From contig NZ_WWCK01000007.1 in assembly GCF_009857435.1 (NCBI RefSeq), positions 186,001-250,000 on the forward strand: a stretch of 64,000 bases of DNA, read 5' to 3'. The stretch is from Duganella rivi. Lineage in GTDB: Bacteria; Pseudomonadota; Gammaproteobacteria; Burkholderiales; Burkholderiaceae_D. The position numbers and the translations under genes are program-made. Under the pieces are notes generated by a model, which saw only the letters and a list, made by a program, of their open reading frames with translations, was not told the DNA's origin and searched no databases. Below are positions 32,823 to 39,399 of this stretch, piece by piece (position 1 is the first letter of the stretch; every line of letters begins with the position of its first letter).

Positions 32823-32928
32823 CAAGCGCAATGCTGCGCGGCTGCGTCCCGCCAACGGCGGTGGGGCCCACCAGACAATGACGTCTACCAATCATGAATT
32901 CGTTTCGTGAGGGTAGGCGTTTTTTTTG
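32823..32928 (+). ncRNA. ANTAR-type antitermination leader upstream of nrtA
   Basis: A leader RNA of about 105 nt. Three hairpins present hexaloops with A at position 1 and G at 4: AATGCT (stem GCGC, 32826-32839), AACGGC (stem CCCGCC/GGTGGG, 32848-32865) and AATGAC (stem AGAC/GTCT, 32873-32886). An intrinsic terminator follows: ACGTCTACC (32881-32889) with GGTAGGCGT (32912-32920), then eight T. The third hairpin shares 32881-32886 with the terminator's 5' arm, so the two exclude each other. NasT binding would favour read-through. The first two loops have alternative registers. Confidence 0.75.
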
Positions 32929-32965
32929 GCTCATAGTTATCGACGACTACAAAAAGGGAATCACC

Positions 32966-34237
32966 ATGAACTATAAGAAGCTAGGTACGCCACCGAAGAC
33001 GGATGCAGTCAACGCAACACGCAGAAAAATCATTCATGGTGCAGGTCTGGTAGCGGGAGGAAGTATGTTGGGTTTGTCGACGGGTGGCGTATGGGCAGCA
33101 GGTTCGGATAAGCCGGAAAAAGAAGAAATCAAGATCGGCTTCATCCCGCTGACCGACTGCGCCTCCGTGGTCATGGCCTCGGTGCTGGGCTTCGATAAAA
33201 AATACGGCGTCAAATTCGTACTGAGTAAAGAAGCCTCGTGGGCCGGCGTGCGCGACAAACTGTCCAACGGCGATCTCGATGCAGCCCATGTGCTGTATGG
33301 CTTGCTTTACGGCGTACAGATGGGCATCGGCGGCCAGAAGAAAGACATGGCCGTGCTGATGAGCCTCAATAACAACGGCCAGGCGATCACGCTGTCGAAG
33401 AAAGTCGCCGACAAGGGTGGCGTCGATGGCGCCTCGCTGGCCAAGCTGATGAACACCGATAAGCGCGAATACACCTTCGCGCAAACCTTCCCGACCGGTA
33501 CCCACGCCATGTGGCTGTACTATTGGCTGGCGGCCAACGGCATCAATCCAATGAAGGATGCGAAGGTCATCACCGTGCCGCCGCCTCAGATGGTGGCCAA
33601 TATGCGGGTCGGGAATATGGACGGCTTCTGCGTGGGCGAACCGTGGGGCCACCGCGCCATCATGGACGGCGTGGGCATCACCGCCACCACCACGCAGGAT
33701 ATCTGGAAGGATCACCCGGAGAAGGTGCTGGGCTGCACGCTGGAATTCGCCAAGAAGTATCCAAACACCTGCCGCGCCATGATGGCGGCGATTCTCGAAG
33801 CCGGCAAGTGGATCGACTCTTCTCTGGCCAACAAGAACAAGATGGCCGAGATCATCGCCGATAAGTCCTACGTCAACACCAGCAAAGATGCGATCGACCA
33901 GCGCATCATGGGCCGCTACCAGAATGGCCTCGGTAAAACGTGGGACGACCCGAATCACATGAAGTTCTACAACGAAGGCGCGGTCAACTTCCCGTATCTG
34001 TCGGACGGCATGTGGTTCATGACCCAGCACCGCCGCTGGGGTTTGCTGAAAGATGATCCTGATTATCTGGCCGTGGCCACTGCGGTCAACCAGATCGACT
34101 TGTACAAGGATGCTGCCACCATGACCAAAACGCCTTTACCTAAGAGCCCTCTGCGTACGTCGAAACTGATGGATGGTTCCGTGTGGGACGGCAAGAACCC
34201 GAAAGCGTTCGCCGCCTCGTTCAAGATCAAAGCCTGA
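32966..34237 (+). CDS. nrtA: Nitrate ABC transporter substrate-binding protein (NrtA-type)
   Basis: A 423-residue binding protein. A twin-arginine signal (TRRKIIHG, Arg19-Arg20, then a hydrophobic stretch) directs export. The mature part shows the NrtA/CmpA pattern: EIKIGFIPLTDCASVVMASV, LSNGDLDAAHVLYGLLYGVQ, YTFAQTFPTGTHAMWLYYWL and MDGFCVGEPWGHRAI. It captures nitrate or nitrite for the importer encoded next. The start at 32966 has a good AAGGGA site; longer frames run into the leader terminator. The leader at 32823-32928 controls it. Confidence 0.92.
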   Translation: MNYKKLGTPPKTDAVNATRRKIIHGAGLVAGGSMLGLSTGGVWAAGSDKPEKEEIKIGFIPLTDCASVVMASVLGFDKKYGVKFVLSKEASWAGVRDKLSNGDLDAAHVLYGLLYGVQMGIGGQKKDMAVLMSLNNNGQAITLSKKVADKGGVDGASLAKLMNTDKREYTFAQTFPTGTHAMWLYYWLAANGINPMKDAKVITVPPPQMVANMRVGNMDGFCVGEPWGHRAIMDGVGITATTTQDIWKDHPEKVLGCTLEFAKKYPNTCRAMMAAILEAGKWIDSSLANKNKMAEIIADKSYVNTSKDAIDQRIMGRYQNGLGKTWDDPNHMKFYNEGAVNFPYLSDGMWFMTQHRRWGLLKDDPDYLAVATAVNQIDLYKDAATMTKTPLPKSPLRTSKLMDGSVWDGKNPKAFAASFKIKA

Positions 34238-34252
34238 TGACAGGAGTACGCC

Positions 34253-35194
34253 ATGAACGCCATGCTACAACCCGATAGCGCTGAACCGGTTGCCGGTGCA
34301 GTCGCCGCCGCCGGCACCGAGGCCGCGGCGCCGGCCGCATCGTCCACGCCCGCTGCACCGGCGCGCCGCCCACGCCGCCCGCTGGCCGCCAATTCGACGG
34401 CGCGTGCACGCCAGCAGGTCTCGGCCACCGCGCTGAAAATCATCGCGCCGCTGATAGGCGCTGCCTTGCTGGTGCTGGTCTGGCAGATCATCACCGTGAA
34501 GAACACTGCCTTCCCAACGCCGGCCGCCACGCTGGAAGAGGCGATCAAGCTGTTCTCCGATCCGTTCTACCGCAACAGCCCTAACGATCAAGGCATCGGC
34601 TGGAACCTGCTGGCGTCCTTGCAGCGTGTGGGCGTGGGCTTTGGCCTGGCCGCGCTGGTCGGCATTCCGCTCGGCTTCCTGATCGGCCGCGTGCAGTTTG
34701 TCAGCGCCATGTTCAGTCCCATTATCAGCTTGCTGAAACCGGTGTCGCCGCTAGCGTGGTTGCCGATTGGCCTGCTGGTGTTCAAATCGGCCAACCCTGC
34801 TGCAATCTGGTCGATCTTTATCTGCTCGATCTGGCCGATGATCATCAATACCGCCATCGGCGTGCAGCGCGTGCCGCAGGATTACATGAACGTGGCGCGC
34901 GTTTTGAATCTCTCCGAATGGAAGATCCTGACCAAGATCCTGCTGCCATCGGCGCTGCCGTTCGTGCTGACCGGCGTGCGCCTGTCGATCGGCACCGCGT
35001 GGCTGGTGATCGTCGCGGCCGAGATGCTGACCGGCGGCGTGGGCATCGGCTTCTGGGTCTGGGATGAATGGAATAACCTGAACGTCCCGCACATTATCAT
35101 CGCCATCGGCGCGATTGGTTTGGTTGGCCTGCTGCTGGAGCAGGCGCTGATGGCGCTGGCCCGTGCCTTCACCTACGAACAAGTATCCAACTAA
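34253..35194 (+). CDS. nrtB: Nitrate ABC transporter permease (NrtB-type)
   Basis: A 313-residue permease. A polar, Ala/Pro-rich N-terminal extension of about 60 residues precedes six membrane helices. The NrtB features are the FLIGRVQFVSAMFSPIISLL segment, LKPVSPLAWLPIGLL and SIWPMIINTAIGVQRVPQDY followed by the coupling loop NVARVLNLSEWKI. It forms the channel of the nitrate importer. It follows nrtA by 15 bp and precedes the ATPase gene by 12 bp. Confidence 0.92.
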   Translation: MNAMLQPDSAEPVAGAVAAAGTEAAAPAASSTPAAPARRPRRPLAANSTARARQQVSATALKIIAPLIGAALLVLVWQIITVKNTAFPTPAATLEEAIKLFSDPFYRNSPNDQGIGWNLLASLQRVGVGFGLAALVGIPLGFLIGRVQFVSAMFSPIISLLKPVSPLAWLPIGLLVFKSANPAAIWSIFICSIWPMIINTAIGVQRVPQDYMNVARVLNLSEWKILTKILLPSALPFVLTGVRLSIGTAWLVIVAAEMLTGGVGIGFWVWDEWNNLNVPHIIIAIGAIGLVGLLLEQALMALARAFTYEQVSN

Positions 35195-35206
35195 GGAGCG
35201 GCGATC

Positions 35207-36010
35207 ATGGAAGATAAATTCATCGATATCGAAGGCGTGGAGATGGTGTTCCACACTAAGAAGGGTGTATTCCACGCGCTGCGTGAGATAGACCTGAAAG
35301 TCGCCAAGGGCGAGTTCATTACGCTAATTGGCCATTCGGGCTGCGGCAAGTCCACCTTGCTCAATCTGATCGCCGGCCTGCTGAAGCCTAGCGACGGCGT
35401 GCTGCTGTGTGCTAACCGTGAGATCGCCGGCCCATCGCCGGAGCGTTCGGTGGTGTTCCAGAACCACTCGCTGCTGCCTTGGTTGACCTGCTACGAAAAT
35501 ATCTACCTCGGCGTGGAGCGCGTGTTCAGCGCGACGGAAACCAAGGCGCAGCTGCGTGAGCGCACCTTGGCGGCGCTGGCGCTGGTTGGCCTGACGCATG
35601 CAGAAACCAAGCGCCCGCATGAAATATCGGGCGGCATGAAGCAGCGCGTCGGTATCGCCCGCGCGCTGGCGATGGAGCCGAAAGTGCTGCTGATGGATGA
35701 ACCGTTCGGCGCACTGGATGCACTGACCCGCGCTCACTTGCAGGATGAATTGCTGAAGATCGTCGCCGCCACCAAGTCCACGGTGGTGATGGTGACGCAC
35801 GATGTCGACGAAGCGGTGCTGCTGTCCGACCGCATCGTCATGATGACCAATGGCCCGGCAGCCACCATCGGCGAAATCGTCGATGTACAGCTGGAGCGTC
35901 CGCGCGACCGCGTGGTGCTGGCGTCGGATGCGAAGTACATGGAATACCGTACGGCGGTGCTGGAGTTCCTGTACCGGAAGCAGGCGCACCCCGCCAAGGA
36001 AGCTGCTTAA
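35207..36010 (+). CDS. nrtD: Nitrate ABC transporter ATP-binding protein (NrtD-type)
   Basis: A 267-residue ABC ATPase: Walker A IGHSGCGKSTLLN, Q-loop VVFQNHSLLPWLTCYENIYL, signature EISGGMKQRVGIARAL and Walker B VLLMDEPFGALDALTR. It has a single ATPase domain without the C-terminal NrtA-like domain found in cyanobacterial NrtC, hence NrtD-type. It powers import by NrtA/NrtB. A good AAGGAG ribosome binding site 8 bp before the next ATG couples it with the P-box protein gene. Confidence 0.92.
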   Translation: MEDKFIDIEGVEMVFHTKKGVFHALREIDLKVAKGEFITLIGHSGCGKSTLLNLIAGLLKPSDGVLLCANREIAGPSPERSVVFQNHSLLPWLTCYENIYLGVERVFSATETKAQLRERTLAALALVGLTHAETKRPHEISGGMKQRVGIARALAMEPKVLLMDEPFGALDALTRAHLQDELLKIVAATKSTVVMVTHDVDEAVLLSDRIVMMTNGPAATIGEIVDVQLERPRDRVVLASDAKYMEYRTAVLEFLYRKQAHPAKEAA

Positions 36011-36027
36011 CTCAAGGAGATTAAACG

Positions 36028-36702
36028 ATGCACATGCACGCGCCTATACCACCCGCCTCCGGTTCGCGCGGCGGCAAGCCTCTGCCGGGAGAAGTCTTCG
36101 GCGCCCTGATTAATTTGTCTGGGCGTCGCCGCTTTACCTCGCAGCGGCTGGTGTTATACGCCGTGCTGGCATCGCAGCAGCAGGACGGTGCGGCGACTAT
36201 CGCTGCGGAAGCACTGGCGCTGTTCCGCAGCGCGCACAAGTCGCTGCTGACCGATGGCGATGGTTTGCCGGGCGTGTTCTGCCCGGAGCTGGAGCAGGCT
36301 TACTTTGGCAAGCTGCAAGGCGATCGCGAGATCACGGCTTTTGGCGATCTTGCCGAGCGCACGCTGAAAGCAATTGCGCATAATGCCAGCGACAGCGCCG
36401 AGCTGCTGGCGGAACTGGTGCGCATCACCACGCCGACGCTGGCGATTCTGAATCAAATCACCACCATCTACGAGGAGCAGGCCAAGTCGAACGCACGCCT
36501 GGTGAAGAAGCAGCTGCGCGGCGTAATCACGGATATCGAAACCATCAACCGCCAAGCGCGCATGGTGGCGTTCAACGCGCGCATTGTCGCGGCGCGGGCA
36601 GGGCAGGCGGGCAAAGAGTTCTCGGTGGTGGCGGGCGTACTGTCCAACATCAGCGGCGAGATTGATGAAATGGTGGCGGCGGCACTGGCCGCAGCGGGGT
36701 AA
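36028..36702 (+). CDS. Soluble P-box (PilJ/NarX-type) protein with MCP-like C-terminus
   Basis: A 224-residue soluble protein in the middle of the nitrate operon. Residues 28-41 (INLSGRRRFTSQRL) match the nitrate-binding P-box of NarX/NarQ and PilJ-type domains (INxAGxxRMxSxRL), including the key Arg (Arg35 here). The C-terminal hairpin (ETINRQARMVAFNARIVAAR, then AGQAGKEFSVVAGVLSNIS) matches the signalling tip of methyl-accepting chemotaxis proteins but lacks some conserved charges. There are no membrane helices. It is probably a cytoplasmic nitrate/nitrite sensor or adaptor (inference). Start set at 36028 with AAGGAG 8 bp before. Confidence 0.75.
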   Translation: MHMHAPIPPASGSRGGKPLPGEVFGALINLSGRRRFTSQRLVLYAVLASQQQDGAATIAAEALALFRSAHKSLLTDGDGLPGVFCPELEQAYFGKLQGDREITAFGDLAERTLKAIAHNASDSAELLAELVRITTPTLAILNQITTIYEEQAKSNARLVKKQLRGVITDIETINRQARMVAFNARIVAARAGQAGKEFSVVAGVLSNISGEIDEMVAAALAAAG

Positions 36703-36705
36703 ATC

Positions 36706-37473
36706 ATGGGCAGCGTAACCTTGGTCGGCGCCGGTCCCGGCGATCCAGAACTCCTGACGTTGAAAGCCGTGCGCGCCATCGAGCGCGCGGACGTGGTGCT
36801 GATCGATGACTTGGTGAATCCGGCGGTGCTGGAGTACGCACCGGCTTCGGCGCGCGTGGTCCACGTCGGCAAGCGTGGCGGCTGCGCTTCCACGCCGCAG
36901 GAATTCATCGAGCGCTTGATGATCGCCGAAGCGAAAGCCGGCCACCGCGTGGTGCGCCTGAAAGGCGGCGATCCTTATATGTTTGGCCGTGGCGGCGAGG
37001 AGCGCACTTCCTTGCGCGCGCATGGTATCGAGGTAGACGTGGTGCCCGGCATCAGCAGCGGCCTCGCCGCGCCAACCAGCATCGGCATCCCGGTCACGCA
37101 CCGCGCGTGGAGCCAGGGGGCGACCTTCGTTACGGGCCACGGCAAAGACGAGGCCTCGGAGCCCAACTGGCGCGCCCTTGCGCAAAGCAAGCTGACACTG
37201 GTGATCTACATGGGCGTAGCCCGCGTGGACACCATCCAGGCCGGCCTGCTGGAAGGCGGTGCTGCCGCAGGCACGCCAGTCGCCGTCGTCCAATCAGCAA
37301 CGCGTGACAACCAGCAGCAGCTGATCACCACACTGGGCCAACTGCCGCAAGCCCTGCGCGACAGCGGCCTGGGTAGCCCAAGCATCATCATCGTCGGCGA
37401 CGTAGTCCGCTGCGCCGATGCATGGCAAGAGCTAGCCGCCCCGATTCAGCTCCGCCAATCTGGCGCTTACTAG
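36706..37473 (+). CDS. cobA: Uroporphyrinogen-III C-methyltransferase
   Basis: A 255-residue SAM-dependent methyltransferase that makes precorrin-2 from uroporphyrinogen III, the first step to siroheme. Motifs are VTLVGAGPGDPELLTLKAVR, VVRLKGGDPYMFGRGGEE, VVPGISSGLAAPTSIGIPVTHR and VTGHGKDE. It is the single-function (CobA/SumT) form without the CysG dehydrogenase/chelatase domain. Siroheme is the cofactor of NirB, which explains its place between the nitrate importer and nirBD. It starts 3 bp after the P-box gene. Its last 42 bp overlap the DUF1801 gene on the other strand. Confidence 0.95.
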   Translation: MGSVTLVGAGPGDPELLTLKAVRAIERADVVLIDDLVNPAVLEYAPASARVVHVGKRGGCASTPQEFIERLMIAEAKAGHRVVRLKGGDPYMFGRGGEERTSLRAHGIEVDVVPGISSGLAAPTSIGIPVTHRAWSQGATFVTGHGKDEASEPNWRALAQSKLTLVIYMGVARVDTIQAGLLEGGAAAGTPVAVVQSATRDNQQQLITTLGQLPQALRDSGLGSPSIIIVGDVVRCADAWQELAAPIQLRQSGAY

Positions 37474-37797
37474 GTCTCGCACCAGATCCTTATCGATCTC
37501 CCAATCGACCGGGATCTGGAAGCAGTTCTTAAACACGACCAGCGGCGCAAGTCGATCCTTGAAGTCCTCCATGACAAACACGCTCCATGGCGCAAACGTC
37601 AGATGCTTCTTATAGGCGGCCAGCCCCACTACGTATTTGCCATCGAGATGAATATGTGGAACGTTCCAGGCCATCTTGACGCTCAGCGCCGGAAACTCGG
37701 CAATGACGAAATCAATAATCGACCGCAGCGTCCCGGCCTTGGTCTCATCCACAGACGCGAGATAGGCGTCCACCGTCTCAAATTTAGTAGCACTCAT
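37432..37797 (-). CDS. DUF1801 domain (YdhG/YjbR-like) protein
   Basis: A 121-residue protein of the DUF1801 fold: FETVDAYLASVDETKAGTLR at the N-terminus, then KMAWNVPHIHLDGKYVVGLA and APLVVFKNCFQIPVDWEID. Homologues include the YdhG/frataxin-like proteins, proposed to handle iron in some species, but function is unproven. It is the only minus-strand gene in the nitrate block. Its 3' end overlaps the cobA 3' end by 42 bp, and its 5' side borders the region upstream of the narK leader. Confidence 0.8.
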   Translation of the reverse strand: MSATKFETVDAYLASVDETKAGTLRSIIDFVIAEFPALSVKMAWNVPHIHLDGKYVVGLAAYKKHLTFAPWSVFVMEDFKDRLAPLVVFKNCFQIPVDWEIDKDLVRDLVSARLAELNRGG

Positions 37798-37821
37798 TCC
37801 TTGAGAATAGCACCATCTTGT

Positions 37822-37858
37822 TGCACCGATAGCGTGCGCTGTGCACCGCAACATCGCA
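37822..37858 (+). promoter_or_regulatory. Candidate NtrC enhancer sites upstream of narK
   Basis: TGCAC-N7-GTGCG at 37822-37838 follows the 17-bp NtrC dyad pattern closely. A weaker copy, TGCAC-N7-TCGCA, lies at 37842-37858. They are about 100 and 80 bp before the -24 element, a normal enhancer distance. Confidence 0.5.
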
Positions 37859-37922
37859 TGGCGGCGCGGCCTGCGCCGCCTCTCAAGCGCGCTTTCCCTC
37901 TGTAGCGCTGCATTTCAGCCGC

Positions 37923-37938
37923 TGGCACAGCTCTTGCA
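37923..37938 (+). promoter_or_regulatory. Sigma-54 promoter of the narK-nirBD-nasA operon
   Basis: TGGCAC (37923-37928), 5-bp spacer, TTGCA (37934-37938). The expected transcription start is near 37949. The 13-mer CTTTCCCTCTGTA at 37892-37904 is shared with the nrtA promoter region, here 11 bp further from the -24 element. Confidence 0.87.
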
Positions 37939-37948
37939 ATGCATAGGG

Positions 37949-38071
37949 CAAGGGATCAACGGCGATCTCCCCGCAGTACACGAATTCATAGCTGGTCCAA
38001 GGACGGACTGGCAGGACAACGGCGTCCGCCCAACCCGGTCTTTGCGACTGCGGTTGTGCGGACGCCTTTTT
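37949..38071 (+). ncRNA. ANTAR-type antitermination leader upstream of narK
   Basis: A leader of about 120 nt with three A1/G4 hexaloop hairpins: AACGGC (stem GATC/GATC, 37952-37969), AAGGAC (stem GTCC/GGAC, 37995-38008) and AACGGC (stem GGAC/GTCC, 38014-38027). The terminator pairs GGCGTCCGC (38021-38029) with GCGGACGCC (38058-38066), extended inward by CAACC/GGTTG, followed by five T. The third hairpin's loop and 3' arm are part of the terminator's 5' arm, so they are mutually exclusive. NasT should stabilise the hairpins and permit expression of narK-nirBD-nasA. Confidence 0.82.
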
Positions 38072-38092
38072 GTTTTCTGAACGGGATAAACA

Positions 38093-39388
38093 ATGGCCAG
38101 CAAAGCTACCAGCATCAAGCTCTTCTCGATTTCAACGCCTCAGATGCGGGCGTTCCACTTGACCTGGATGGCATTCTTCGTCTGCTTCTTCGCGTGGTTC
38201 GCCTGCGCGCCGCTGATGCCGGTGATTAAAGGCGAATTCGGTTTGACCGTCGCGCAGATCGCCAATATCAATATTGCCGCCGTTGCCGTCACCATCGTAG
38301 TGCGACTGATTATCGGCCCGCTGTGCGATCACTTCGGCCCGCGCAAGGCCTATACCGGCTTGCTGCTACTCGGTTCCATCCCGGTGATCGGCGTGGCTTT
38401 CGCGCAGAGTTACGAGAGCTTCCTGTTCTTCCGCCTCGCCATCGGCGCGGCCGGCGCAAGCTTCGTCATCACGCAGTACCACACCTCGGTGATGTTCGCG
38501 CCGAAAGTGGTGGGCACCGCCAACGCGGCCGCCGCAGGCTGGGGCAACGCCGGCGGCGGCGCAGCACAAGCGGCCATGCCGCTGCTGATGGCCGCCATGG
38601 TGATGCTGGGCGTAGGCGAGGGCTTCGGCTGGCGCGCCGCGCTGATCGTGCCGGGCGTCCTGATGATTATCATGGCCGGTGTCTACTACCGTTACACGCA
38701 AGACTGCCCGCAAGGGAATTTCAGCGACCTGCGCGCGGCAGGCATTGCGATTGAAGGTGGCAAGAAAGGCGGCTGGGATTCGTTCAAGCTGGCCGCATCT
38801 AACTACCGCGTGTGGCTACTGTTCATCACCTACGGTGCCTGCTTCGGTATCGAGATCTTCATTCACAACATCGCCGCCACCTACTACGTTGACCACTTCA
38901 AACTGACGCTGGCGCAAGCCGGCATGGCTGCGGGCAGCTTTGGCTTGCTGGCGCTGTTCGCCCGCGCACTGGGTGGCTGGGTATCGGACAAATTCGCCGC
39001 CAACGGCAACCTGAATAACCGCGTCACCCTGCTGTTCGTACTGATGCTGGGCGAAGGCGCTGGCTTGCTGATGTTCGCTCACGCAGGCAACGCCGCACTG
39101 GCCATCGCCGCCATGCTGTTCTTCGGCCTGTTCACCCACATGGCTTGCGGCGCGACCTACGCCGTGGTGCCTTTCGTTGACAAGCGCGCCCTCGGCGGCG
39201 TGGCCGGCATCATCGGCGCAGGCGGCAATGTAGGCGCTGTCGCCGCAGGCTTCCTGATGAAAGGCACCGGCGACGTGCAGCAGACGCTCAGCATCCTCGG
39301 CGTGCTGGTCGCCATCTCCGCCTTGTGCGCACTGGCCGCGCGCTTCAGCAGCGCCGCCGTCGAAGAAACCGCAATCGCTACCGCTTAA
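38093..39388 (+). CDS. narK: NarK-type nitrate/nitrite MFS transporter
   Basis: A 431-residue major facilitator of the nitrate/nitrite porter family with about 12 membrane helices. Family signatures are the FFVCFFAWFACAPLMPVI helix 1, the Arg/Gly-rich helix 2-3 loop (GPLCDHFGPRKAY), and the two nitrate signature motifs GWGNAGGGAAQAAMP and GAGGNVGAVAAG. It imports nitrate or exports nitrite. It is the first gene of an operon with nirB, nirD, the FAD reductase and nasA, and starts 22 bp after the leader terminator. Confidence 0.93.
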   Translation: MASKATSIKLFSISTPQMRAFHLTWMAFFVCFFAWFACAPLMPVIKGEFGLTVAQIANINIAAVAVTIVVRLIIGPLCDHFGPRKAYTGLLLLGSIPVIGVAFAQSYESFLFFRLAIGAAGASFVITQYHTSVMFAPKVVGTANAAAAGWGNAGGGAAQAAMPLLMAAMVMLGVGEGFGWRAALIVPGVLMIIMAGVYYRYTQDCPQGNFSDLRAAGIAIEGGKKGGWDSFKLAASNYRVWLLFITYGACFGIEIFIHNIAATYYVDHFKLTLAQAGMAAGSFGLLALFARALGGWVSDKFAANGNLNNRVTLLFVLMLGEGAGLLMFAHAGNAALAIAAMLFFGLFTHMACGATYAVVPFVDKRALGGVAGIIGAGGNVGAVAAGFLMKGTGDVQQTLSILGVLVAISALCALAARFSSAAVEETAIATA

Positions 39389-39399
39389 GGAATAGAACT

